A DNA stretch of 64,000 nt from Pedobacter cryotolerans (GCF_005116475.1 NZ_SWBO01000003.1:1-64000), one strand, 5' to 3'; shown: positions 55,437 through 64,000, counted from the first letter of the stretch. Notes: generated from the sequence alone by a model not told the origin. Made by a program: numbers and translations.

Positions 55437-55451
55437 CTTTAAATACTCGAT

Positions 55452-57119
55452 TTAAATATTTCCTATTGTCCCATTCTGTAATTGCAACTTCTGATTGGCA
55501 ATAAAAAGAAGTTCTGGTGCTTCAGATACAATGATAATTGTGGTATCCTTTTTCAGTTCTTGTAAATATTTCACCATCTTAAACCTAAATTCTTCATTCA
55601 TTCCATCTAAAGGATCTTCTAAAAGTATTAATCGGTTATTCCCTAAAAGTGCTCTTAGTAGTAAGATTTTTTTCTTCGAACTAAATGAAATTTCTGTATC
55701 TGTTTCACTCAACTGTGTATTAAAACCATCGGTAAATTGACTTGGCAAATTTTCTATCCCTATGGTTTCAGAAAGTTCAAGAATATGCTCTGTATTTATT
55801 CCATTTCTACCTAAAAGGATATTATCCTGAAGCGTGCCTTTAATAATGTGCATATCATCCATATAAAGACCAATATGATCTCTCAAAGAAATCTTATCTA
55901 AATTTTTAAGCGGTATTTTATCAAAAAGAGCAGTTCCGCCAGTTGGCTCATAAAAACCAGCTAACATATTTAAAAGCAATGATTTACCTGTACCCAAAGC
56001 TCCAGAAACAATAGTAATTGAATTTGGCTGTACGGTAAAATTAATATTCGATAAAATGGGTTTATTATCATTAAATGAAAACATTACATCTTTAAATGCA
56101 ACTTCCATTCCTCCACTTTTGTGCTCTAAAATTATATTTTCGTTATGTTCTTCTTTAAGCTCTGTTACCTTACTAAGTTTTGCCAATGAAGCTATTACAT
56201 CGTAATAACTCTCTAAACTTTTGATCAATTTTTCTACAGCAGCCATTATACTTAAAACCACAATTTCTGTCGCAATAAAAGCACCGATATTTAGTTTTTG
56301 ATTAACTAAAAGGTAGGTTCCAATAGTTAACATCACTAATGTAATGATCACCTTAAAACCAATAATGGTTTTGTATTGAAACACCAAAACTTTAAAATGT
56401 GAAGTACGATGATCTAGATATTTAACTACGCGATCATCAGCACCAGTCAAATGCATTTCGGTTTTAGAGTTAATTTTGAATGTTTTTACCGCCCCTGCAA
56501 TATCTTCTAACCACGATGCTACTTCATATTTTCTGCTGCTTTCTTCTACGCTAGATTGTATGCCCGAATCCATAGTAAACCTAAAAATGATAATCACAAT
56601 TAGAATTACAATTGCTCCGAAAACTAAAAACCATGGATGGTAAAAAGACAGTAGCAGAATACCAAAAAAGATCTGAATTAACGCTGTCGGGATTTCTAGT
56701 AAAATTTTTGAAATTCCCTTTTGCAGGTTTTGTGTATCAAAAAACCTGTTTACCATTTCGGGTAAATAATACTTCTTATTGGCAGATAAATCAACTTTGG
56801 GCAATTTATCTGCAAACGCAATGGCATATTCAACAAATATTTTTTGCTGAATTTTTTCGATGATTTGCATCACTTTTATTCTAAAAAAACCTGCTAAAAA
56901 AGTACCCAAAACTACAAACCCAATTAATAAATATAGAGATGTAACCATGGTAGCTCCCATTACAAAACTAACAATAGCTTGTATACCTAAGGGGATACTT
57001 AGCTGTACTAAACCACTTAAAATGGCATAAATGTAAATGGCAGTAACATCTTTTTTTTCTTTAGTAATGTAATTAAATAATGCTCTACTACTTTTTGTAT
57101 AATCTTGTTCTTGTGCCAT
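55452..57119 (-). CDS. ABC exporter half-molecule with degenerate ATPase motifs
   Basis: 555 residues. Six membrane helices cover about 25-310 (ABC exporter fold), then a nucleotide-binding domain from about 335. The Walker A is intact (GALGTGKS, 373-380). The other motifs are altered: the Q-loop position reads YMDD (419-422), the signature region ISFSSKKK (477-484) replaces LSGGQ, Walker B ends LLED (499-502) instead of LLDE, and the H-loop His is replaced (VSEAP, 531-535). It should move a peptide or lipid-like substrate to HlyD/TolC, if the NBD still hydrolyses ATP. It starts 7 bases after the TetR gene. Confidence 0.88.
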   Translation of the reverse strand: MAQEQDYTKSSRALFNYITKEKKDVTAIYIYAILSGLVQLSIPLGIQAIVSFVMGATMVTSLYLLIGFVVLGTFLAGFFRIKVMQIIEKIQQKIFVEYAIAFADKLPKVDLSANKKYYLPEMVNRFFDTQNLQKGISKILLEIPTALIQIFFGILLLSFYHPWFLVFGAIVILIVIIIFRFTMDSGIQSSVEESSRKYEVASWLEDIAGAVKTFKINSKTEMHLTGADDRVVKYLDHRTSHFKVLVFQYKTIIGFKVIITLVMLTIGTYLLVNQKLNIGAFIATEIVVLSIMAAVEKLIKSLESYYDVIASLAKLSKVTELKEEHNENIILEHKSGGMEVAFKDVMFSFNDNKPILSNINFTVQPNSITIVSGALGTGKSLLLNMLAGFYEPTGGTALFDKIPLKNLDKISLRDHIGLYMDDMHIIKGTLQDNILLGRNGINTEHILELSETIGIENLPSQFTDGFNTQLSETDTEISFSSKKKILLLRALLGNNRLILLEDPLDGMNEEFRFKMVKYLQELKKDTTIIIVSEAPELLFIANQKLQLQNGTIGNI

Positions 57120-57126
57120 TTTTAAA

Positions 57127-57801
57127 TTATTTGATTACTGAAAAAGCGATTAAATTTAAATAGTCTAAAACGTATTGTTTATGAGCTGTTCTAGATTTAT
57201 TATCTGTTAATTTTGGCAAGTGTTCGCTAAAATATTGCTGATCATGAGCAGTTTCTAACAAGGTACTAGCCAATGAATTTGGGTAACTAAATTTTGGATT
57301 GATTTCTAAAATAATTTCGCCAATAAATTGACACAAGCTTTTTAATGGACTAAATACCAATTCTTGATTAATTTCATCAACCTCTTTAACCAAATAAGCC
57401 TTACTACTTTCTGAAATTACAATGGCATGCAACTTTTCTAAATTATAATCTTGTATTTGAGAGTGTCCATCGTAATTATGTGTAATTATTTCTAAAATTG
57501 ATTTCAGCTTATCAAAAGAATTGGTCATTTCTTGTAAACGCATTTTGGCTACAAATTCTAAATAGCACCAATACCAATTTAAAATATAGGTTAACAATTT
57601 ATGTTTAGATGAAAAATATCTATAAATGGTAGCTTCTGTTGAATCTATTTTCTGAGCTAACTTTTTAAAGGTAAACTGCTCAAAACCAATTTCATGAATT
57701 AGTTCGATAGCATTTTCTACTATCAGCTTACCAATTTCAGAGTTTTCTGGATCCCTGAGATAAAGATGTTCGTTAATTCTAAACTTTAATAAAACTTGCA
57801 T
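57127..57801 (-). CDS. TetR-family regulator of the ABC/HlyD/TolC operon
   Basis: 224 residues. The HTH (about 25-70) shows IHEIGFEQFTFKKLAQKIDS and STEATIYRYFSSKHKLLTYI. It is the first gene of the operon and likely represses it. The ATG at 57801 is chosen; a TTG two codons upstream is possible but less common. The -7 box lies 17 bases before the ATG. Confidence 0.9.
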   Translation of the reverse strand: MQVLLKFRINEHLYLRDPENSEIGKLIVENAIELIHEIGFEQFTFKKLAQKIDSTEATIYRYFSSKHKLLTYILNWYWCYLEFVAKMRLQEMTNSFDKLKSILEIITHNYDGHSQIQDYNLEKLHAIVISESSKAYLVKEVDEINQELVFSPLKSLCQFIGEIILEINPKFSYPNSLASTLLETAHDQQYFSEHLPKLTDNKSRTAHKQYVLDYLNLIAFSVIK

Positions 57802-57817
57802 AGCCAACTAATTTGTT

Positions 57818-57850
57818 CAAAAATAAACTACTTTAATTTAAAAATGCAAA
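57818..57850 (-). promoter_or_regulatory. Promoter of the TetR/ABC/HlyD/TolC operon
   Basis: On the minus strand TATTTTTG (57825-57818) matches TAnnTTTG and TTTG (57850-57847) lies 21 bp upstream. The predicted leader is about 10 nt. Confidence 0.5.
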
Positions 57851-58021
57851 ACAAACATAAAAGATAGTAATACTATTACAAATATTTTACAATTATATTA
57901 AAACGGCATTAGTAAAAAACAAAAAATTCGATAACTTTTTATGGTTATCGAACTCAATATGATGTAAAATCAAATTCTCAAATATTTACAATCAACAATT
58001 TAATATAATAGACAATTTCTA

Positions 58022-59635
58022 CTATGGCTTATTTTCCTCCTTAAGTTTATCCAATTCTACTTTACATTTCAAGCCATCTTCTGTCATTTGCCATTCTCTG
58101 TAACTATCTTCTGTTTTATTGTAATCATCGCAAAAGAAATTATTAAAATACAAGTATTCATAAAGATCAGTCTTTGCTTTAATCCTTGTACCCACCGGAA
58201 CTTTAAGCGTAACCGTTACTTCTTGGTTTCGCCAAATACTTTCTTCCTTTAATTCTAACCTCGGATTTAAAATTAGTAGCGAGTCTGTTTGTTTATATTT
58301 GTATTTTATATTTTGAGCATTACGCAAAGCGATGGCAAAAGTTCTACCCTGCGATTCGTAGTTTTGGGTAATGGTTGTTTTATTATTTTCGCTTTTTTCA
58401 ATCACAAACCTCACGTTTCTTGGCACCCTAAAAGGATGTTCGTTGCTATCATCGTAAACTACTCTTCCATCTAAATTACCATTCACAATTTCAAGTGCAG
58501 CACTATCCGCTTTACTAAACGCAACACTTTTATCAACATCTATTACATAAGTCTCAAAAGTTTTTAAGTCATCAGTTTTAACTAACTCGGCATGTTCTTT
58601 AAACTCAGATGTAATTTTTGCAGTATAGTAAACACTATAGGCAACACCAATTAACCAAATAACAAGTAGCCCAAATGATAGCGATTTGTTAATGGCTTTT
58701 TTATTAAATGCTACACGTATCGCAAACAAAACCAGCGCTAAAACCGGAATAAATAGGGTAACAAATGCAGCTAAAACAATACCATTTCTTAGCTCTTCGT
58801 TAATAACAGACAGTGGCCAAACCTCAAAAGTGTTAGCATCTAAAAAACCTAAAAATGCTGCCAAACAAACAATTAAGCACACTAAAGTTGCAAACCCACA
58901 AAGTATAAATGCACCAGCAATAAACTTTAAAATTAACTTACCAGTTGTGCCTAATAATCTGCCTAATGCTTCTATAATTTCAGTTATAAAATTACCCGAA
59001 CGTTTTGCTATTGGCTGAAAATGATCGCCGGCATTTTTCATTTTTTGTTTAAAAGCAGCGAGCTCATCCTCAAAATTTTTCTGGTAACCATAAAGATTTG
59101 TCGCTTCACCTTTCATCTCCATTTTTTCAGATCTGGTAACTGCTCTCGGCATACTAATCCATAAAATGATGTATGCTAAAAAGCCAGCACCACCCAAAAA
59201 AATGGTTAAAAATGCAATTAACCTAACCCAACGTGCTTCAATGTTTAAATAATGACCTAAACCAGCACAAACACCAGCAATTACGCCATCATCAGTATCA
59301 CGATATAACTTCTTTGCACCTAAATAACTTGGCTGTTGCACAAATGGATCTGCATCTTCCACTTCTTCATCGCCAATAAAATCTTTAACACTACCCATTT
59401 GTGCAATTACACTTTGTACATCTGTAATTTCTATCACTTGTCTTTTGCCAGCTTCTAGTATCTCAGCAAACATTTCGGCAATGCGATTTTCTATATCGGT
59501 AACAATTTCAAAATCATCAGCATTTTTGGCAAAATGTTGTTTAATCTCGTTCAAGTAAGCTGTTAATATTTCGTAGGCATCTTCTTCAATATGGATAATT
59601 GTATTTCCTATATTTATAATAATTGTCTTCTTCAT
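58022..59635 (-). CDS. PspC-domain membrane protein
   Basis: 537 residues. The N-terminal cytoplasmic helices (about 1-75, TDIENRIAEMFAEILEAGKR) precede a PspC domain (about 105-165) with YRDTDDGVIAGVCAGLGHYL and FLTIFLGGAGFLAYIILWIS. Further helices and a C-terminal beta-rich region with YVIDVDKSVAFSKADSAALE follow. In Bacteroidota PspC proteins are paired with PadR regulators and are thought to respond to envelope stress. The ATG at 59635 is chosen as MKKTIIINIG; an upstream frame start at 59719 overlaps the PadR gene and lacks family support. Confidence 0.88.
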   Translation of the reverse strand: MKKTIIINIGNTIIHIEEDAYEILTAYLNEIKQHFAKNADDFEIVTDIENRIAEMFAEILEAGKRQVIEITDVQSVIAQMGSVKDFIGDEEVEDADPFVQQPSYLGAKKLYRDTDDGVIAGVCAGLGHYLNIEARWVRLIAFLTIFLGGAGFLAYIILWISMPRAVTRSEKMEMKGEATNLYGYQKNFEDELAAFKQKMKNAGDHFQPIAKRSGNFITEIIEALGRLLGTTGKLILKFIAGAFILCGFATLVCLIVCLAAFLGFLDANTFEVWPLSVINEELRNGIVLAAFVTLFIPVLALVLFAIRVAFNKKAINKSLSFGLLVIWLIGVAYSVYYTAKITSEFKEHAELVKTDDLKTFETYVIDVDKSVAFSKADSAALEIVNGNLDGRVVYDDSNEHPFRVPRNVRFVIEKSENNKTTITQNYESQGRTFAIALRNAQNIKYKYKQTDSLLILNPRLELKEESIWRNQEVTVTLKVPVGTRIKAKTDLYEYLYFNNFFCDDYNKTEDSYREWQMTEDGLKCKVELDKLKEENKP

Positions 59636-59646
59636 GTTTGCTAAAA

Positions 59647-60000
59647 TTAATTTTGTGGGTCTGATTGTTTTGGTACACCGTTTTGAGACGTTGTAATGGC
59701 ATAGGCCAATTCTTGCCAAGTATGATCTAGCTGTTTTAAAATCTGTTTGCCATCTTCGGTAAGCACATAATATTTACGTGGCGGCCCCGAAGTAGATTCT
59801 ACCCAGTTGTAAGCCAACAATCCATTATTTTTTAATCTGGTTAATAAGGGATACAAAGTTCCTTCCACTACCAAGAGTTTTGCCTGTTTTAATTCTGCAA
59901 TAATATCTGAGGCGTAAATCTCTCCTCTCGATATCACCAAAAGCACACAATATTCGAGTATGCCCTTTCGCATTTGTGTTTGCGTATTTTCTGCTATCAT
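59647..60000 (-). CDS. PadR-family transcriptional regulator
   Basis: 117 residues, the typical short PadR (winged helix): MRKGILEYCVLLVIS, AELKQAKLLVVEGTLYPLLT, then GPPRKYYVLTEDGKQILKQL. It represses genes in response to a small ligand. It lies 11 bases before the PspC gene and is expected to control both genes through the palindrome at 60022-60050. The start fits the family length. Confidence 0.93.
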   Translation of the reverse strand: MIAENTQTQMRKGILEYCVLLVISRGEIYASDIIAELKQAKLLVVEGTLYPLLTRLKNNGLLAYNWVESTSGPPRKYYVLTEDGKQILKQLDHTWQELAYAITTSQNGVPKQSDPQN

Positions 60001-60004
60001 AAAA

Positions 60005-60012
60005 CAAAGATA
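60005..60012 (-). promoter_or_regulatory. -7 box of the padR-pspC operon, near-leaderless
   Basis: TATCTTTG on the minus strand (60012-60005) matches TAnnTTTG exactly. The ATG at 60000 is only five bases further, so the transcript starts at or very near the ATG. Confidence 0.5.
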
Positions 60013-60021
60013 TGTGTTTCA

Positions 60022-60050
60022 TATAGTATTATGCAATACATAGTACTATA
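60022..60050. promoter_or_regulatory. PadR operator candidate (29-bp palindrome)
   Basis: The ends TATAGTA and TACTATA are exact inverses and 18 of the central 23 bases (60025-60047) are symmetric, with ATG..CAT-like halves as in PadR boxes. It covers the -33 position of the padR promoter, so binding would block transcription. Confidence 0.6.
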
Positions 60051-60227
60051 ATTATTTAATAATAACATCTAATTTTCTGATTATTAGGCTAATAAAATTT
60101 AGAATTTTAAAAATTTGAAAACGATTGGTAGTGTTTTATGGCAAAAACAGTCCCGCTTTTGTTACAAGCTCCGAAGAAAAAGCGGGAGCTTTTCACAACA
60201 ATCGGGTTTATATTACAAAGCTTTTTG
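60051..60227. other. Spacer with a 10-bp hairpin before proB
   Basis: The space between padR and proB is 407 bp. TCCCGCTTTT (60151-60160) pairs with AAAAGCGGGA (60178-60187). The dispersed repeat starts at 60228. A plus-strand reading frame at 60125-60439 crosses the repeat and proB start and was not accepted as a gene. Confidence 0.5.
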
Positions 60228-60338
60228 CTAGCTGCAGCGTGAGGGATAGCAACGAAAAGCCCACAGCGAAGGCGCAGCCGAAGCGAGGACTTGTAGTGAA
60301 TAGCCCGACCCTTGCGCAGCTTGGGGCACGCCCAAATT
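60228..60338. repeat. Dispersed GC-rich repeat, copy 2
   Basis: Matches the sequence at 45231-45335 in the segments GCGTGAGGGATAG, GCGAGGACTTGTAGTGAATA and TTGGGGCACGCCCAAATT. It differs in the central part (GCGAAGGCGCAGCCGAAGC versus CCCGATTTTTCATCGGGG). It lies 70 bases before the proB start. Confidence 0.8.
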
Positions 60339-60407
60339 CTTTTTTTGAAAACACAAAACAGCTCAATTGTTTATGTTTTTGTTACATTAGTGTTTTTAAG
60401 CACACAA

Positions 60408-61487
60408 ATGAATTTAGGTTACAAAAAAATAGTTGTTAAAGTTGGCTCTAACGTAATTACACAAGCCAATGGTTTACCAGATGAGGCTCGAATTAAACAT
60501 TTAACAGATCAGTTAGCCGCTATTAAAGCAAAAGGAATTGAAGTTATTTTGGTTTCTTCTGGCGCTGTTGCTTCAGGAAGAAGTTTAATTAAGGTTAGCG
60601 AGAAACAAGATGCCGTAACTACCCGACAACTTTTGGCGGCAATTGGCCAGGTAAAATTGATTAATACTTACGCTAATTTTTTTGAAAAGCATAGCATCAA
60701 ATGTGCTCAAGTATTGGTAACTAAAGAAGATTTTAGAGACAGAGCACATTATTTAAACATGAAAAATTGTTTACAAATCTTGCTGCAAAATGAAGTAATC
60801 CCTGTGGTAAATGAAAATGATGTTGTGTCGGTAACCGAGTTAATGTTTACCGATAACGATGAATTAGCTGGATTAATTGCTTCGATGTTAAATGCCGATG
60901 CCTTATTGATTTTATCAAATGTAAATGGAATTTATAACGGTGATCCGAAGTTAGAAACTTCTGAAATTATTCAAGAAATAAATGGAAATACTGCAAATTT
61001 GGCTTCATTTATTAGCACTGGCAAATCTCAATTTGGTAGAGGGGGTATGATTACAAAAACCAGCATGGCGCAAAAAGTAGCGAAATTGGGCATTACTGTT
61101 CACATTGCCAATGGAACTAAAGACAATATTTTAACCGAATTACTTGAGGGTAAATTAATCCACACCACATTTGTTCCAGAAAAAATTAAATCGGGCAAGA
61201 AAAAGTGGATTGCCCACTCAGAAACAACCGCCAAAGGCATTGTTCAGTTAAATAATGGTGCAAAAGAAGTTTTAACTTCTGGCAAAGCAACTAGCCTTTT
61301 GCCTATCGGGATTATCGCTATTAAAGCTGATTTTTTAAAAGGAGATATCATCAAAATTGTTGATGAAAAAAACAACTTAATTGGTTTAGGCATTGCTGAA
61401 TATAGCTCTGATAAAGCCAAAGAAAGAATTGGACAAAAGAACCAAAAGGCATTGGTACATTACGATTATTTTTATTCAACAATATAA
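60408..61487 (+). CDS. proB: Glutamate 5-kinase
   Basis: 359 residues. The amino-acid kinase domain (about 1-245) shows [34 protein letters not shown] and [20 protein letters not shown]; a PUA domain (about 270-350) follows. It phosphorylates glutamate, the first step of proline synthesis. ATG 60408 is chosen ([11 protein letters not shown]); the frame is open upstream to 60312 through the repeat, which is not family-typical. The proA gene follows after 35 bases. Confidence 0.96.
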   Translation: MNLGYKKIVVKVGSNVITQANGLPDEARIKHLTDQLAAIKAKGIEVILVSSGAVASGRSLIKVSEKQDAVTTRQLLAAIGQVKLINTYANFFEKHSIKCAQVLVTKEDFRDRAHYLNMKNCLQILLQNEVIPVVNENDVVSVTELMFTDNDELAGLIASMLNADALLILSNVNGIYNGDPKLETSEIIQEINGNTANLASFISTGKSQFGRGGMITKTSMAQKVAKLGITVHIANGTKDNILTELLEGKLIHTTFVPEKIKSGKKKWIAHSETTAKGIVQLNNGAKEVLTSGKATSLLPIGIIAIKADFLKGDIIKIVDEKNNLIGLGIAEYSSDKAKERIGQKNQKALVHYDYFYSTI

Positions 61488-61522
61488 AAAAGCCTCCCTT
61501 CTGGGGAGGGTTGGTAGGGGCT
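61488..61522 (+). repeat. GC-rich hairpin between proB and proA
   Basis: GCCTCCC and GGGAGGG form a hairpin in this 35-base spacer, next to the proA start; related to the CCCCTCC/GGAGGGG palindrome at 49.7 kb. It may influence proA translation. Confidence 0.5.
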
Positions 61523-62770
61523 ATGGATTACAAAATATACTTCGAGAAAGCACAGCTAGCTAGCAGAACTTTAAGCAGTTTAGCAAAAGAAAAAATCAAT
61601 GCAGTTCTGTTAGATTTAGCCGCTGCATTAATAAGCAATGCTGATGAAATTCTATCAGCCAATGCTAAAGACTTAGCCAAAATGCCTATCGATGATCCAA
61701 AATATGATCGGTTAAAACTAACGCATGAACGAATAGCGGCAATTGCCAATGATGTAATTAATGTTGCTGGTTTGGTTAGTCCGCTTGGCGAAATATTATC
61801 AGACAAAACCTTAGAAAATAAACTTCAAATTAAAAAAATTCGTGTACCATTAGGCGTTGTTGGTGTAATTTACGAAGCACGCCCAAATGTAACTGTTGAT
61901 GTATTTTCACTTTGTTTTAAAACTGGCAATGTGGCCGTTTTAAAAGGTGGTAGCGATGCAGAGTTTTCTAACATCGCTCTAGCTGAAATCATTCATCAAG
62001 TATTAACAAAGTACCATATAAATGTTGATGTTTTAACTTTATTACCTGCAGAAAGAGCTGCAACCGAAGCTTTGCTAAATGCCACAGGTTTTGTAGATGT
62101 TTTAATCCCAAGAGGAAGTCAATCTTTAATCAACTTTGTTAGAGCAAACAGCAAAATACCAGTAATAGAAACTGGTGCTGGCATTGTGCATACCTATTTT
62201 GATGAAAGTGGAGATTTACAAAAAGGACAAGCAATTATTTTAAATGCAAAAACCAGAAGAGTGAGCGTTTGTAATGCCTTAGATTGCGTATTAATTCATC
62301 AAAAAAGATTAGCAGATTTACCAGAACTTTTATCGCCCTTGGCAACAAAAGAAGTTGAGCTTTTTGCTGATGAAATAAGCTTTGAAATTTTGAAGACAAC
62401 CTACCCTACTCAACTACTCAACAAAGCTTTGCCAGAACATTTTGGCACTGAGTTTTTGTCGTTAAAATTAGCAGTTAAAGTAGTTAAAGATTTAAACGAA
62501 GCTTTAGAACATATTGCCAATTACAGTTCTAAACATAGCGAAGCGATAATTGCTGAAAATGCAAACAGCATTACCGAATTTTTAAATCAGGTTGATGCTG
62601 CAGCCGTTTACGCCAATACATCAACCGCGTTTACCGATGGCGCTCAGTTTGGTTTAGGAGCAGAAATTGGTATTAGTACGCAAAAACTACATGCTCGTGG
62701 ACCCATGGGATTGGCAGAATTAACCAGTTACAAATGGATTGTACAAGGAGATGGACAAGTAAGGATTTAA
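61523..62770 (+). CDS. proA: Glutamate-5-semialdehyde dehydrogenase
   Basis: 415 residues of aldehyde-dehydrogenase fold. Motifs: [53 protein letters not shown] and the active-site [11 protein letters not shown] with the catalytic Cys. It reduces glutamyl-5-phosphate to the semialdehyde using NADPH. ATG 61523 (MDYKIYFEK) is preferred to an upstream in-frame GTG-type start at 61511. Its stop overlaps the convergent next gene by 4 bases (TTAA). Confidence 0.96.
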   Translation: MDYKIYFEKAQLASRTLSSLAKEKINAVLLDLAAALISNADEILSANAKDLAKMPIDDPKYDRLKLTHERIAAIANDVINVAGLVSPLGEILSDKTLENKLQIKKIRVPLGVVGVIYEARPNVTVDVFSLCFKTGNVAVLKGGSDAEFSNIALAEIIHQVLTKYHINVDVLTLLPAERAATEALLNATGFVDVLIPRGSQSLINFVRANSKIPVIETGAGIVHTYFDESGDLQKGQAIILNAKTRRVSVCNALDCVLIHQKRLADLPELLSPLATKEVELFADEISFEILKTTYPTQLLNKALPEHFGTEFLSLKLAVKVVKDLNEALEHIANYSSKHSEAIIAENANSITEFLNQVDAAAVYANTSTAFTDGAQFGLGAEIGISTQKLHARGPMGLAELTSYKWIVQGDGQVRI

Positions 62771-63495
62771 TTTACAAGGGCAAAACCATCGACCTCATCA
62801 GTTGTAATAGTTGCCAAGTCGAGTAATTTTTTAGCCGGTATTTTTTTAAACTTAGTTTTTGGTTTATTTTCTTCTTCCTTAAACATGTTTCCGCCTTCGG
62901 TATAGTTCATGCTATTGGTAGAAAAATTAATGCTCATTTTTGTGATTTCGCCAGAAGCACGACTGTAATAATGTTCATCGAGGCCAATTAAGGCAAACTT
63001 TTTATCTTGATATCTAAATGTGTAGCTGTTGGCATTAACACCATAAGAACCGCAGCTTAACCAATATTGATAACTTACAATTAGCACACCTTTTTTAATT
63101 TCTACACCCCCTGTTTCTCCAATAGGATCTGCAAGACAAGGACTTTCATCATCGTTTTCACTTGGCACGAAGCCTGAGTTTTTTACTGCGAGCAAATATT
63201 TACCATTAGCTTGCTTAAATAAAACCATCAAAATTCTAGGGGTTATATTTAAGGTAGGCGAACCCAAAAATTGGTCTGCAATTAAGTTTTTGGGATTAAT
63301 TTCTTCAATAATCAAAACTTCATCTGCCAACAAATCTTTATTTAAATCTCCTTTTTCTTCTACAATTAATTTCCAATCAGTAGGAATAAAATCCTCAATT
63401 TTTGATGCTGTTTTTTTTATGATTGGATCATTGTTTTGTGCAAATAATAAATTAAAACTTATTAAAAGCATAACTATAAAGCTGTATTTTTTCAT
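62767..63495 (-). CDS. Hypothetical exported protein
   Basis: 242 residues. Signal peptide about 1-19 ([10 protein letters not shown]). No motif is recognised; the region [20 protein letters not shown] and [20 protein letters not shown] then [20 protein letters not shown] looks like a periplasmic beta-rich protein. Its stop overlaps the proA stop on the opposite strand. A small ORF ends 3 bases before its start, so it may be the second gene of a short operon. Confidence 0.7.
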   Translation of the reverse strand: MKKYSFIVMLLISFNLLFAQNNDPIIKKTASKIEDFIPTDWKLIVEEKGDLNKDLLADEVLIIEEINPKNLIADQFLGSPTLNITPRILMVLFKQANGKYLLAVKNSGFVPSENDDESPCLADPIGETGGVEIKKGVLIVSYQYWLSCGSYGVNANSYTFRYQDKKFALIGLDEHYYSRASGEITKMSINFSTNSMNYTEGGNMFKEEENKPKTKFKKIPAKKLLDLATITTDEVDGFALVN

Positions 63496-63498
63496 AAC

Positions 63499-63663
63499 CT
63501 ACTCTTTAGTATAATTTGATTTGCCATTTACATCAACTGTTTCTCCGAGATATTTCGGTTTTCTATTCCTTAAAACATCTAAAACAAACTTGGTAATGGA
63601 TAGCTTTTCCCTAAAAGAATAATATTTGTAGCCAGGGTAAATGCCTCTTGTTAAACAAAACAT
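63499..63663 (-). CDS. 54-residue small ORF
   Basis: Starts ATG at 63663 (MFCLTRGIYPGYKYYSF) and ends in SNYTKE. It lies 11 bases after the end of the BRO-type gene and 3 bases before the exported-protein gene. It is basic and has no known motif. It may be a short independent protein or the C-terminal end of a lost gene. Only spacing supports it. Confidence 0.35.
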   Translation of the reverse strand: MFCLTRGIYPGYKYYSFREKLSITKFVLDVLRNRKPKYLGETVDVNGKSNYTKE

Positions 63664-63674
63664 AAGTATCAGTT

Positions 63675-64000
63675 CTATTTATCTAATTTTTTATTTGAGG
63701 GAGTTGGAGGCAAAAAATTTTCGGGGCTAATTACTTTTTTCCCTGTTCTTTGCTCTAAGGCAAGCCTTGCATCTTTAGCTATTTTTCCGCCTTTTTTACC
63801 TGCAATAGCATTTTGTTTTACTCCTTTTGCCTCTTCAACTTCTGCAATTTGTCTAGTAGATAGCTCTGCTAGTGCAGTAAATATAAGTTCGGCTTCACTC
63901 ATATGATCTCGCAAATTTTGAGTTTTTAACCCTTTTAAATTTTTATGCTGTTTTACGTTTAATCCTGTCCATTCTTGATGTATAATATTGGTTAACAAAG
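63675..64000 (-). CDS. BRO-type protein C-terminal part, copy 2, runs off the window
   Basis: At least 107 residues are visible, without the start. The segments QEWTGLNVKQHKNLKGLKTQ, AELIFTALAELSTRQIAEV, KKGGKIAKDARLALEQRTG and KKVISPENF follow the same order as the C-terminal region of the BRO-N protein at 33606-34457 (TKAWSGFTVKEYKTHKDLKK, NLELVLNMLAEATTKEI, KQGGTIAGNTRKEIEEKTG). It is therefore a paralogue. The N-terminal BRO domain would lie beyond base 64000; the ATG at 63998 is only an internal methionine. Confidence 0.75.
   Translation of the reverse strand, partial: LLTNIIHQEWTGLNVKQHKNLKGLKTQNLRDHMSEAELIFTALAELSTRQIAEVEEAKGVKQNAIAGKKGGKIAKDARLALEQRTGKKVISPENFLPPTPSNKKLDK

Noticed and set aside
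60051..60407. Riboswitch upstream of proB
   Set aside because: The region holds a simple hairpin and a dispersed repeat that also occurs in an unrelated position; no known riboswitch core was recognised.
60125..60439. A 104-codon plus-strand frame before proB
   Set aside because: It crosses the dispersed repeat and overlaps the proB start in another frame; no family features.

Overview
The window looks like chromosomal DNA of a Bacteroidota species, most likely a Sphingobacteriaceae member close to Pedobacter. This rests on four things seen in the sequence: AT-rich DNA, Bacteroidota-type promoters (-7 box TAnnTTTG), an ECF sigma/FecR/SusC/SusD locus, and Bacteroidota-restricted protein families such as the RND-TolC fusion and ISAon1-type transposase. 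Genus placement is inference.

Layout. 0-1.3 kb: a broken ISAon1-type transposase fragment, then a duplicated tRNA-Glu/tRNA-fMet array on the minus strand with three tRNA-half-like remnants. 1.3-4.0 kb: GTPases era and der. 4.3-5.1 kb: two small exported or membrane proteins. 5.2-13.4 kb: a regulated uptake locus (ECF sigma, FecR anti-sigma, STN-containing SusC, SusD, lipoprotein, di-haem peroxidase) closed by a strong terminator. 13.5-19.4 kb: heavy-metal efflux (conserved small protein, CusA/CzcA pump fused to a TolC-like domain, CusB adaptor). 19.9-22.1 kb: Bax-inhibitor-like protein, a conserved hypothetical, murQ. 22.4-27.4 kb: S41 protease, DUF1905/YdeI protein, and two adjacent photolyase-family genes that are both unusual.

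27.7-30.5 kb holds the most interesting island: three overlapping genes for an HNH nuclease with a C-terminal helical module, a 77-residue linker protein and an SMC-like DUF2326 ATPase. This is the architecture of an ABC three-component (ABC-3C) conflict system, with the nuclease gene split by a -1 frameshift in an A7 run.

30.6-40.7 kb (minus strand): glycerophosphodiesterase, an NTF2-like protein, an M28 peptidase, a BRO-N protein, cysS, an EEP-family protein, two tandem rhomboids and mutL. 40.9-49.6 kb: amidohydrolase, serine hydrolase with a GH3 remnant, a hypothetical, a 2OG-Fe(II) oxygenase, msrA, an outer-membrane barrel, and a TetR/nitroreductase pair. 50.0-52.7 kb: a large exported protein with a TonB-plug-like domain. 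52.7-57.8 kb (minus): a TetR/ABC/HlyD/TolC export operon whose ABC protein has degenerate ATPase motifs. 58.0-60.0 kb: a PadR/PspC pair with a palindromic operator. 60.4-62.8 kb: proBA. 62.8-64.0 kb: a secreted protein, a 54-residue small ORF and the C-terminal end of a second BRO-type protein.

Intergenic DNA carries several nested palindromes and dispersed repeats (4.2, 19.6, 45.2, 49.6 and 60.2 kb). No CRISPR array, rRNA, integrase or intact insertion sequence was seen.
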